From positions 10,930,001 to 10,994,000 of the forward strand of contig CM057843.1 of NCBI GenBank assembly GCA_030068075.1: DNA of 64,000 bases, read 5' to 3'. Shown here one piece after another: positions 10,521 to 64,000 of the stretch. The notes beneath the pieces are model-generated. The model made no database searches. It was not told where the DNA came from and saw only the letters and a program-made list of their open reading frames with translations. How positions within the stretch are numbered: the stretch's first letter is position 1; each line of letters begins with the position of its first letter. The translations under genes and the position numbers were made by a program. The stretch is from Paguma larvata (taxonomy: Eukaryota; Chordata; Mammalia; Carnivora; Viverridae).

Positions 10521-13138
10521 GTCAGAGCCCTTTGACTGCAAAAGACAAAAACCTGCTCAAACTGTGACAAATAAAGGCAGGTCTATGCAAAGTGCAAAGA
10601 ATTGTGCCTTGTGGAACCTCAGGAAGCCAAGGGCAGAAGTACAGTAGAGGCTCTGAGAAACTTGGATGCCATTAAGCAGTCTCTGTCTCTGCCTCTCTCT
10701 CCCTCTCTCTGACACCACGGTATCTTGTCTCGGTATCTTGCTTTGTGTAGACTTGGTTTCCCCTCTGCCCTCCCACTGCTGTTCTTCACATGATGTTAAC
10801 ACTGGCCCTCTAACTGTAGTCCAGGCACCTGTGGCCCTCTGGTTGTGACCTTGGGCTCAACGTTTAAACTCTCAAGAAAGACTGATTGGCTCAGCTCACC
10901 TGCCTATGGCTGAGTGACGCCTGGGTCAGAGCCCTCCGCTGGCCACTCAGCTGGGGAGGAGGATTACACGAGCAGCTCGGGCTGCCTCCTGGGTATCCCT
11001 CTTCGGCCCCAAACCATAGCTGCCTTAAGCCACCTCCACCTGGAGTCCCCCGGGCCCCTCATACTCCACTTGGCGCCAAATATACCCCTTGATTCCTCTC
11101 CCCGCATCAATCTGCGGCTCCCTTACCTCAAGGCTGAACCTCTCTCCCACCCAGCTACTGAAGCCTGAAACTTGGGCCTTAGCTGTGACTCCTCACTATC
11201 GCTCATCACTGAATCGAATCCATTTCTAGGTCCAGTCTGTCGCAGCCCCGTCTGTCTTGGTTCACACTGCCTCACCCTTCAGCCTCTGCTCTCCCCTTCA
11301 CAAGCTCCATTCTTAATGCTTAAAAAGGCTTCAGTCCAAAATCCAGGCCATTATATGGACAATCAAGATTCTTGGTGTCATAGCCCTGTCTCTCGGACCT
11401 ACTTTCCCGATCCTGGTGCTCACGCTCCTTATGATCCAGCCATGCTGAGCGACTGAATCACTGCCCCTGGCACACAGCTGAGGTGTCCCACCTTCAACAC
11501 AGGCTGTTTTTTTTTTTTCTGACTGCAACACCCTTTTCTTCATGTGTCTAGGTCCTTCTAAGGAAGACCTACCTTTCCCCCACGCCCCACCCTGGTCCCC
11601 TCAGGTGAAGTGAGGGAGGGGTGTCTGCTGCCAGAGGGGTGGTAAGTTCTGCCAACTATCTACCCCATGAGAGAGTTAGAAAGCCCTGGACCAGATGCCA
11701 GGGCTGCAGTTCTCAGCACATGGCATCTGGGAGGTGGAGAGGATAGACCTGCCCTTTGGACAGCATGCTGGTGACCATGTCACTAGGCCACTAGCTGTTT
11801 GTCCAAGTGCAGATAAAGCACACACTCACTAAGTGTCTCTACGCTCAAGGAGGCATCAGAGTGAAGATCAGACAGAGGAGGAGGACCACAGATCAATACT
11901 GGCGGGGAGAGATCAGGAGTTGGGGGGTACACGTGGTCTGGGTAGGGGTCAGCAACCAGGGCCAGGCTGAAAGCTTGGGCTTGTGTGTGCAGTTGCAGTA
12001 CCTGGGAAAGCCTTCTGGCTGCACAGGTACCCATTATAGGCTTTAAGGTTTGAACAGCTGGCTGGGTGGGCTCAATCTGGAACCTATGACCTTGTGCAAC
12101 CAAGGTGGATCCCAGGAGCTGAAGACAGCTGAGGCCAGCTTGGTGGGGGAGGGGTGAAAGATGGCGGATGGATGAGACTGGATGGCTCTTAAGCTAAAGG
12201 GGGTGCCTGGAGTAGACCGCTCTCTGCTCCTCCTTTTAGCCGGGGAAGCTTCCTTCCCCCAGCTTGCTTCCCTGACCTGCAACTCCTCTTGGCACCACTA
12301 GAGAGGCTGGAACTCAGGGAGCGCTGGAATGGGGGTTCCTAGGTCCCTCCCCATCCATGACTCGGGGTCGCTATCTCTGGGGGCCCTGGCCAGAGGCCTC
12401 CACCCACACCCCCTCAGGCCTCTAGGGAGCCCCACCCCCACCTCAGCAGTTACATTTCCTGCTGGGGTGAGAGTGTGAGTCTAAGGTAACGAGACTGGTT
12501 TTCTTTCGCATATACTGGTTCATTGTTAGAGGTTCGGTTGTATGAGGGGTAAGCGTGCGTCGCTGAACATCTGGAACAGCTAAAGAAAGCACAGACATCA
12601 AAAGAAGAAAACATCCAGTAGTCTCCTCCGCAGTAGTTGCGCTTATTCACAAGCTTTTGCGTTCTCTCTAGACCCAGGGTCATCCTTTGCATAATTCAAG
12701 TTCGGGGATAGGAAGCCATTCTAAGGACACCTCCATTTTGCAACCCCACCAGGAGCCAGGAAGGTTCAAAAGAGGGCAGCTCTGAGAATTGTGCTCCGCA
12801 GCCACCCCCCCCCTCCCTCGCAGCCTCGGCCCTTGGTGGCGCACGGAGCCCCGAGGACAGGGGCTGCGACCCCTCCCGGACACGCTAGGCGCGCTCCCCG
12901 CAGGAGGCCTCAGTTCCCCCTTCCGCAGAATGGGCGGGCGGCCCGGCCTCCGCGCCCCGGGGCGCTGCGGGGGCGGGGCGGGGCGGCGGCGGGCTCCTCG
13001 GGCTGCCGGAAGGGGTGTGAGTGCGGGGGCGGGCTCCACGCCGCCCCGCCCCGGGGAGGGAGCCCAGGGCGCTGCATCCTGGCGCGGGCCTCCGCCGCCG
13101 CCGCAGCCACTGCCGTCGGGAAAGGTCCCAGGGCGGAC

Positions 13139-13192
13139 ATGACCTCGAGCGCCGCGCGCCTGGGCGGGAGCTCCCGGCGCCCGGCGCAGTAG
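13139..13192 (+). CDS. Possible upstream ORF in the ATP2A3 leader (17 codons)
   Basis: An ATG with G at -3 starts a 17-codon frame (MTSSAARLGGSSRRPAQ) closed by TAG at 13190-13192, 56 nt before the SERCA3 start. If transcription begins upstream of 13139 it could lower re-initiation at the main ATG. No homolog is recognised, and it may be a chance frame in a GC-rich leader. Confidence 0.25.
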   Translation: MTSSAARLGGSSRRPAQ

Positions 13193-13248
13193 CCCCGCAA
13201 GGAGTCGGACTCGACGGTGCAGACCGCGCAGAAAACCAGGCGGGCGGC

Positions 13249-46886
<33,638 letters not shown>

Positions 46887-48360
46887 GTGCCAGAAACAGA
46901 GCGGAGTCTCCAGTGTGTACCTCAGCCTGACGATGCCCAAGCGTTCACCCCCACTCCCCACGCTGCCATCACGCTCACCGCTTGCTCACCGGGCCCTGCC
47001 AAGGGTCTCTGTCCTTGCTTCTGTACGCGTGGGAGGCTGTGTGATTCCTGTCTCTGGGACTCTCCTGGGAAGTTCATCCCTGAAGTTCCGGCTCAAGAGC
47101 AGCAGCCTAGGAGGGACTTGCCCAGAAGCCAGAGCTGGAAACAGATCCAGACACGCGGAGCCCTCTACCCCCAAATCTATGAGCACATTCTGGAGCAGGC
47201 ACCCCCTTGCTTGGAGTCTGGGCATTTTACTTGGTGACTGGTGCTTCTCTACTGACGGAGGACTTCCTGCTATAGCTCTGACCTCTCACTTAGTGCCTGG
47301 TCTGGGGCCTGGTCAGCGGGGCGGGGGGCGGTGAAGGGGAGGACATCTGGGCCCAGCTGTGCACAGCGAGGGCGGACAACCCCCCTCCACTCTGCTCTCT
47401 TCCCACAAAGTTGGCACGTGAGGGTTTGAGCCTCTTACTGCTTATATGTGCAGGGGGTCGAAGGGTCAGAGGGAGGGACATGGTAGTAGGGAAGGGGGGC
47501 TGGGCAAGGATCCCCTCCCAGGAGACAGCTGGCTTGCCTGCCTCATCTCTGGACACTCCCAGACTGAGACTTCCCCTGTCCTAAGCGAATGAGACATGTC
47601 AAGTCTCGGTGCTGTCCAGTCTGCCAAGCAGATGCTGGATTTACCCTACATGTCCCTGGTGCCTAAGACCCCAGGCATTGTTGGGTACCTGATCGCTGTG
47701 CCCTTTCGGCCTAACCCTGTGTGCACCATCCCGCAGTCTGCACGGCTGGGTGATTCTGAGTCCTCTAGACTCCTGGCCTCACTCTTCACCTCCAACCCCA
47801 CCTTTCCATGAGCTGAAAGGATGTCACTAAGAATGGCTAGTGACCCAACAGCACTTACTCTCCCTCCGTCATCGCCGGAGGAATTTGTGTCCATGTGGAT
47901 CATGTTAGATGATGGGAAAAGAGCGTTTGATGGACGTAAATGTTCTTTTCACTCAGCTTTTGCCCCTCTGGCAAAAACTAGGCATAGAAGAAAACAGCGG
48001 GTCAGTGTACATCCTCACCCCTCCAGGAGAGTGTACCAAGTGATTATTTTATATGCAAATCAAGACTTACATCCCTGTCCTGGTCCCCAGAAGCAAAAAG
48101 CCCCCTTAGCCTGCCTTGCAGACAAATGGGCTCCAGGCTCTGTGACGTCTTACCACACCTTTCCTCCCTCCCCCCTCTCAGGGTGTCTGGAGAGGCCATC
48201 GAGAAGCAGTTGGGCGGGGCTTCCTTGGACACTAGCCCACAGAGATTCTCTGCTTCTGTCCTGCTGGAGGGGAGATCTCGAGGTGGGGGAGGGTGGCGGG
48301 GCCCTGAACCTACCTGTCGACGTGCAGTTGGTAGAGAAATAAAGGTTGAGTGCCTGGGAC
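46887..48360 (+). other. ATP2A3: ATP2A3 3' UTR
   Basis: About 1.5 kb from the SERCA3a stop to the poly(A) signal. There is no further splice pair or coding pattern beyond the 46928-46930 stop of the alternative frame. The length agrees with the known size of SERCA3 messages. Confidence 0.75.
48338..48343 (+). terminator. ATP2A3: Poly(A) signal AATAAA of ATP2A3
   Basis: AATAAA is followed by GGTTGAGTGCCTGGG, a G/T-bearing downstream region, so cleavage is expected near 48355-48365. It is the first AATAAA I find after the stop. Another at 49946-49951 would make a longer, less likely variant. Confidence 0.8.
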
Positions 48361-50009
48361 AATGGAAGACCATGCCCGTCTGTCTTCCTAACGGTGCCAC
48401 CATCCGCCCATGTGTCTACCTGAGTCCCCACCAGCTGTCCCCACCTCACCTCGGGAAACAAGAGCCAAGGCTTGGGGTTCCCACATTGCCAGCCAGGGAT
48501 TGTCCTCTTCCCCTAAGACAAGGCACTGACTTCCTGAGCCACTCCGACACCGCAGAGACCCAGCTCTGCCCCTCACAGGGACAGCACTTGATGGTGGTGC
48601 CTGTGTTCGAAGCTCTTTCACCTGTTTAGATTCCCACGTCATCAGTGAGGAAACAGGCAGGGAGGGCTTCCTGACTTGGTCTGGGGCAGGGCTGGGCCTG
48701 GAGCCTAAACATCAGGGGCCTCCAGCCCTGACGATTCTGTGGGCCCTGCATCTCTTCCTGAGGTTTCTCACTCGGCTTCCTTGCCCTCCTTGAGCCCCAG
48801 GATCCTTCAATTGCTTTCCCTTCTAAGCCCGGCGCCAGGGCACCTCCCTGAAGCTTTCTTCAGCTCACATTGTCCAAGAGCCTTTGAGAGCTTGCTTGAT
48901 ATGAACTCCTGTCTCATCCAGGTGGCCCTGCCCTCTGGGAGCTGGGACTCTGCGAAAGGAATAGCTGTGTGTCCCTATCTCCCTCATTTCCTTCCTCTGT
49001 AGGAAGGATTCATTCATGAAGTTTCTGTATCTAATGCTTTGCCCAGCTGCCTTGGAAAGGGAAATCAGGCCCCGCCCACAAAACCAGACACAGGACTGAC
49101 TATGGAATTTGTCGGGCTGAGTGCAAAATGGAAATGTGGAGCCCTTTGTTTAAAAATTGCTTCCTAACAATGATAGCAGAACATTAAAACCAAGTGCCAG
49201 GCCTTTCTGAGCATGGGGTCCTGTACACCTGCATAGAGCACACGTCCATGAAGCCAGCCACGACTGGAAGAGAGAACCCACGCTTAGGAGCTCCTAGGTT
49301 TTACTGGGGGAAGGGCAAGATTTGGTGCATAGCTCACAGCTGGAGCCAAGGATGGACAGGATTCCTCCTTTTGCATGGTCTGTCAGTAAGACCTCTCGGA
49401 TCCCCAAACATTTCCATACTCTGCATCTCCCTGGGTGCCCAGCCAGCTCCTTGAGATAGGCCAGCAGGGATTAGGGCTCCATTTTATAGATAACAGACTC
49501 CAAGGCTCTCTGAGCCCGACTGTGTACCTGGCTTCCTCATGGTGTATAGGCAGGGCATGGAGCTAAGATGGGCTTGGGGGGCTTGCCTAGGAGACAGGGC
49601 AACTCCAGCACTCCCATCAGCTGCTGGAGGTTGTGGCCAGGCCAGCTTCACGTCTGCCCCCGCCCAGGCCTGCACAAATCCAGCCTTGCCAGCCCACAGC
49701 GTGGAGCCTGACAGGTCAGGGTGGAGCAGCCAAGGTAAACAGAGGTTTCCTACCTCACAGCCACTCACCCAAGAGGGAATTCCAGGGCAAGCCCTGGCAC
49801 ACTTCTCACCGGCTCTGGGATGGCAGCTGCCAAAATGTCCATGGGCTTGCCCTGCCCCCTCCATTGGCCCATGCTGTGCTCTCCATGCCTCCCGTGCTGC
49901 ATCCCTCACAGGGGTAGGAGAGACCTCGTTGGGGCCTCATTGGGTGAAATAAAGGGGCAAAATCAGAAAGCGAAGACTTAATGTCCACATGAAGAACTGA
50001 GGCAGTCCC

Positions 50010-50445
50010 AACTCTCTGTGGAAGCTTTACTCATCATAGCCCCAAACCGAAAACAACCCAAATGACCATCAACAGGGGAAGGATGACAAGCTGGTATGTC
50101 CATATAACAGAATACTGCTCAGTGAAAAGAAGGAGCCAACTGTTCATACAGGCAACAGCACAGATGAAGCTTAAAACCCTTGTGCTGCGTGAAAGAAGCT
50201 CATACTGTACAATTACACCTCCATGAAATTCTAGAAAAAAGAAAACAAATCTAGTGACAAAACAGATCAGTGACTGGCTGGGGGTTGGGGAAAGATTGAC
50301 AGCAAAAGAACAGGAGGGAACATTCTAGGGCGACACATGACGGGGGGGGGTGTTACATGCATTTGTCAAAACTCATCAAACTGTGCCTAAAATGGGTACA
50401 TTTTATTGTATGTCAATTATACCTCAATACAGTTTGATTTAGAAG
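50010..50445 (+). mobile_element. L1 LINE 3' fragment
   Basis: Sense L1 phrases: ACTCATCATAGCCCCAAACC, AACCCAAATGACCATCAACA, ATAACAGAATACTGCTCAGT, then TTGTATGTCAATTATACCTC near its 3' end. Confidence 0.85.
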
Positions 50446-51004
50446 AAAAGAAAGAGGTAGGAGCCCAAGGAGGTGGCTGCGTGTGTGGCTGCCTTGTGGG
50501 TGTAAAACTTTCAGCAACATCAGGAGGCAAGGAGGCAAGCCTTCCAAGGGGTACTCAGTGTTTGAGGGGCAGGGACCTAGCTCAGCCCAAGGAGTCCCCA
50601 CATTCCAGGTGCAGGGGGAGGATGGGGACCAAGAGGAAATGATCCAAAAGGATGGAGGAGAACCAGGGGGTTGCGATGCCTCTGATGCTGGGGAAAAGGG
50701 GCTCCAGCCAGGTCATGGCCCATAGTTGGGGGGGGGTGGGTAGAAGAGGCCAGAGAAGCAGTGCGAGGTCTGGGAGAAGCCAACCATGAGAACCCCTGCT
50801 GCGGCCTCCCAATAGATGCCTGCCCCTACAACCTCCCTTGGACAATCTCTGTTATGCTGGCCCAGGGCCCTGTTCTGGCCAGCATCTAAGGAGTCACGTG
50901 GCATTGAGCGAGCCCTGGGGTACTGACAGGCCCAGCGTGGGGGACTGAACTGAACTCTTCAAGCAGAGGTGTCATCTCTGCAACCTTGGGGCCTGAATGC
51001 CTAA

Positions 51005-51125
51005 GGAGACCCCATTGGAGTCTGTGCTGACCCCCTCAAAGGCCTGGGCTGGCCTCCAGGATGGACACAGGCCCCCTCCACGCTCCATAGAGCTGCTAAA
51101 TTTAGCCAGGCAGAGGAGGCTGTCC
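51005..51125. repeat. Diverged direct repeat, copy 1
   Basis: Shares with copy 2 the phrases GGCCTGGGCTGGCCTCCAGGA and CTAAATTTAGCCAGGCA, in the same order and spacing, with ATTGGAG and GACCCCCT blocks before. It lies about 820 bp upstream of copy 2. Confidence 0.85.
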
Positions 51126-51309
51126 TGGGGCTGAGGGCTTGGCAGCACTGCCTTGTCTCCCTACAAGGTCTGGCCCAATACCAGAGCCAGTCCACTTGGC
51201 CTTTGGGCTTATAAGGCAGGTCTGGTAGCTCTCAAGTGCTGGAGTCTTGGGGTGGGCTCTGGGCCAAGCTCTCAGACTTTGGGGAGCCTCCTTTCCAGCC
51301 ACTATCAGA

Positions 51310-51420
51310 CATGGGAGCTTCTTGGGCAAGGCACTCAATTTCTAGAGCCTCAGTTTCCTTATCTGTAAAATGGGGGGTTTAGTACCTACATCACAGGGCT
51401 GTTTTAAAGAAAATCTGTGG
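51310..51420 (+). mobile_element. MIR fragment
   Basis: Sense MIR: GGGCAAGGCACTCAATTTCT, GCCTCAGTTTCCTTATCTGT, AAAATGGGGGGTTTAGTACC, TACATCACAGGGCTGTTTTA. Confidence 0.8.
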
Positions 51421-51824
51421 AGTGTGAAAGCGCCGTGTCCCCTGTAAACTCTGACCCTGGCCCTGCTCACCCCTGCCCCCCACAAGCGTAGAAAAATCAC
51501 AGGCGTCTGTCCCTGGTGATGCTGGATTTGGGGCCAGGGCAGGAAAACATAGTCCTGGATGGAAAGATGCATTGTAGAACCAGTGAAAGATGCATTGATC
51601 CTATCCGTTGCCTGTCTTACTCTGGCAAAGTTATTAGTCAAACAAGAGATTTGGGAAGAGAAATGTAATTGCTTTTACTTCTTTTACTTTGGGGCATGCT
51701 CCGGATGTGACAACCCCAAGTGAAAGGCTACTCCATGATAGTCTGTTTTCTGGATGTCAGGGTCGGAACTGAGGCTCTAACACACATGTGTGTGCTCCAA
51801 GCAAGGGTGTCTGAGAAGCTAAAG

Positions 51825-51945
51825 AGACCTATTGGAGCCTCGTGCCGACCCCCTTGAGGGCCTGGGCTGGCCTCCAGGATGAACATAGGCCTCCTCTGCA
51901 CTCCACCGGCCACTAAATTTAGCCAGGCAAAGGAAGCCATCTGTC
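51825..51945. repeat. Diverged direct repeat, copy 2
   Basis: Second copy of the 51005-51125 segment: ATTGGAGCCTCGTGCCGACC, GGCCTGGGCTGGCCTCCAGG, CACTAAATTTAGCCAGGCAA. Substitutions and a small indel separate the copies, so the duplication is not recent. Confidence 0.85.
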
Positions 51946-52002
51946 CTTTGGTCCATCTGTCTGTCAGCAAGGCTGGCTCTTTGGAGCGGGGAAGAGGGGA
52001 GA

Positions 52003-52031
52003 AGAAGGAGGAGGAGGAGGAGGAGGAGGAA
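52003..52031. repeat. (GGA)n microsatellite
   Basis: An uninterrupted run of about nine AGG/GGA units just downstream of direct-repeat copy 2. Confidence 0.9.
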
Positions 52032-53064
52032 GTCATGCTGATGGTATCAAAAGGAAGATATAGATTGGAGAATGACTGCTGACTTCCTTTGCCCCCTCCT
52101 CCCTGCCTCACCTAAGTGCCAGCTGCCCTCCTTAATATCCAGGAATCGTGGGTGGAGTGGGACACAAAGATGGCTCAGATAATGCCAGCATCCACCCCCG
52201 CTCTTCATCACAAGCAATTCATGTCCTGGGATCTGCTATTACAAGAGTCACAGGATCAGCCGGAAAGAAAATAGGCCCTTTTGTCTGGGATCAAGACCAG
52301 GCCAAGGGGACGTGGCCCCCTTAGGTCTGACTCCCAGCATCTCTGGATGTTTTCCTTAGAAAATCCCAGGGCATGGTTCCGGCCTGCCCCGCTTGAAGGT
52401 GGCATTGAACCCACAGTTGAGTCTGAGATTGGTGAGGCTGGTCTGTCTGAAGAGGGGATTGGCCCAGGCTGCTGGAAGGGGCCATGGGCCTGCCCTCTGT
52501 GGGGGCCCTTGCTGTCCAGAGAGCGGCTCTACTCAGGCACGGCTGGGATTTCCAGCCCTGGGGCCTGGTGCCCTGCATAGAGCAATTTCCCAGCTAAAGG
52601 CCAGCCAGGAAGAAGGCTCTTATCAGCCCTCAGGGTGAGGCAGTTTGGACTGCGGGGGAATGCCCCACACTCCTGGGACACGCAGCCTCCACCTCCCACC
52701 TCTAGAGAAAGCCCCCAAGTACACCTGCCTGGTTTGAGGACCAGCCAGCGAGACCTTCCTGCGTCAAGCTGAAGCCTCCAGTACCGCCCAGGGTGAGCTT
52801 GGGCAATTCATTTCTCTTCTCTGAGCTCATTTCTTCATCTGCAAAACAAGGCATGGGGTTGGAGGAGGCCTCCAGCTCTTGGACTCTAAAAGCGAACTTG
52901 AGACTTCTGCCCCACCCCAATACCTGGGGCCCTTGCATTCCTGCTCTGAGCTGGGGTTGAAGACGGGGTACAGAGAGGTTGTCCCCCGAGATCAACGGTG
53001 GCTTCTGGTTTTTTCTGTCCTCAGCCTTGTTGGGATCCACCTTGCCTGGGCATCTACCTGTGAA

Positions 53065-53190
53065 GGGAATCCATTATCATCCCCATTTCACAGATAAGAA
53101 CACAAGCTCAGACAGGTGAGCCAAATTACTCAAGCCCTCACAGGCAGCTAGTGGCAAAGCCAAGGATATTAACCAAGACCATCTGCTGTT
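53065..53190 (-). mobile_element. MIR fragment
   Basis: Antisense MIR: TATCATCCCCATTTCACAGA, TAAGAACACAAGCTCAGACA, GGCAGCTAGTGGCAAAGCCA. Confidence 0.75.
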
Positions 53191-53649
53191 AGGCTTTCTC
53201 GGTCGCATCGGAGGGCGCCCAATGGCAACGTGGAACAGATGTGGCTCTTGACTCTTCTGGCCTCTTGCCTCCCTCTGCTTGTTTCAGGGAGGACAGGAGG
53301 TGTGGCTAGGACAGGACAGGACAGGTGATGGGAGAGGAGAGGTGAGCTGTAGAGATGCCGGCCCAATGCTAAGGTTGATTGGGCACAGGCCAGGCTTGGA
53401 CTTGGACAGGTGGGTGGAAGGTGGTCTATAAGGACAGAGGTGGGGGCCCTGTCACAGGCTCTGGAAGTGTCAGGTAGCTGGACCAGAAATGCCCTACTTC
53501 CTCTTCTGCTCTCCTGGCTGCAAACTACCCAAGGACTGAGCTCCCCACCTGGGGGCCCAGGTAGAGGGGGAAGGATGTTTGGACATGGAGATGGGTCCCC
53601 TCTTTGGGAAGGACGTCAGCCTGAGGCCAGTCCACCCAAGCCCTTGGCC

Positions 53650-63555
<9,906 letters not shown>

Positions 63556-64000
63556 GTGAGGACTTCTACCCATCCTCTCTCCCCCTTCTTGGACCCAGGG
63601 GAAAATAACATGGAAGAGGAGGTTCCCCTGGAGGTTGAAGATAGGATTCTTGAGGGCACTGTAAATGGTAGAATTTTAGGCATAGATTAGCACAAAGTAA
63701 CAGTCTGCTCTTGGCAGTGCTGAGATTTCCCTCCCAGCTGTGTGTCAAGCAAAATGCTGAGCCCCAGTGCCCCCAGTCCTCAAGCCCTAACGTCCCTGTT
63801 CCCTGCCAGCTGACACTGGCCATAGGGCTCCTGGGCATGAGCCCAGAAGGGTCCTGGGAGGGATCTGGGGGGGAGAAAGCTATAAGCAAAGGTCGCCCCA
63901 AAGTGGTCCAAGGCTGCCCCACCACTTCCCTAAGGCCCTGGGGGTGGGAGGGGCTCTTCTTAGGACCCTACCCAAGGAGCCTGGGACCAGCAACTCTCCC
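63556..64000 (+). other. P2RX1: P2RX1 intron 3, cut by window end
   Basis: 445 bp in which I find no exon 4 and no repeat. The gene continues beyond the window. Confidence 0.8.

Larger units (their letters stand above)
7860..12788. other. Intergenic DNA upstream of the ATP2A3 promoter
   Basis: No exon recognised. The stretch includes two antisense CAN-SINEs (8346-8455 and 9849-10043), MIR pieces near 8905-8990 and 10415-10520, and a short TC-rich tract near 10680-10712. The 12300-12788 part has several CG dinucleotides as the promoter island is approached. Enhancers may lie here but nothing in the bases proves one. Confidence 0.55.

Noticed and set aside
49946..49951. Second AATAAA as the main ATP2A3 poly(A) signal
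   Set aside because: It would make a 3' UTR of about 3 kb. The site at 48338 fits the expected length better, although a minor long form is possible.

Overview
This is a stretch of carnivore nuclear DNA, most likely from a cat-family (feliform) genome. The evidence is at least thirteen copies of a tRNA-derived SINE with the feliform CAN-SINE layout: a head like GCGCCTGGGTGGCTCAG, a B-box around GGTTCGAGCCCCGC, a CT-rich stretch, then an AATAAATAAACATTAAA tail. Older mammalian repeats (MIR, L2, L1, hAT-type MER elements) are also present. I see no bacterial, phage, plasmid or CRISPR material and no gene system of a new kind.

The window carries two genes on the + strand. ATP2A3, the endoplasmic-reticulum calcium pump SERCA3, is complete. 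Its 21 constitutive coding exons run from 13249 to 46886. Every junction is GT-AG and phase-consistent, and the exons add up to exactly 3000 nt (999 residues plus stop), the length I recall for SERCA3a. Catalytic landmarks fall at their standard SERCA numbers: TGES 181-184, E309, D351, K515, TGDN 625-628, D703, D707, N768, E771, N796, T799, D800 and E908. An alternative exon (44162-44249) corresponds to the exon that makes SERCA3b-type tails. P2RX1, an ATP-gated cation channel, begins at 54116. Only its first three coding exons are in the window, and the rest lies past position 64000. The same order and orientation of these neighbours is known on human 17p13.

Layout: 1-12788 is upstream intergenic DNA with repeats. 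12790-13420 is a CpG-island promoter with exon 1 of ATP2A3. 13367-23295 is its 9.9 kb first intron, and the remaining exons lie between 23296 and 46886. The 3' UTR ends at a poly(A) signal at 48338. 48365-54115 is the spacer between the genes, and 54116-64000 is the 5' part of P2RX1, mostly an 8.8 kb first intron.

The genes do not form an operon-like unit. Both act in calcium signalling in platelets and other blood cells (family knowledge): P2X1 admits calcium at the plasma membrane and SERCA3 pumps it into the ER. The most interesting observations are: an apparently lost splice donor (AT instead of GT) at the end of the SERCA3b exon, while the downstream alternative reading frame is still intact; a roughly 700-bp degenerate hexamer tract in intron 14 with twelve exact TGACCT nuclear-receptor half-sites; an unbroken 177-codon frame through intron 16; and a diverged duplicated segment in the spacer between the genes.
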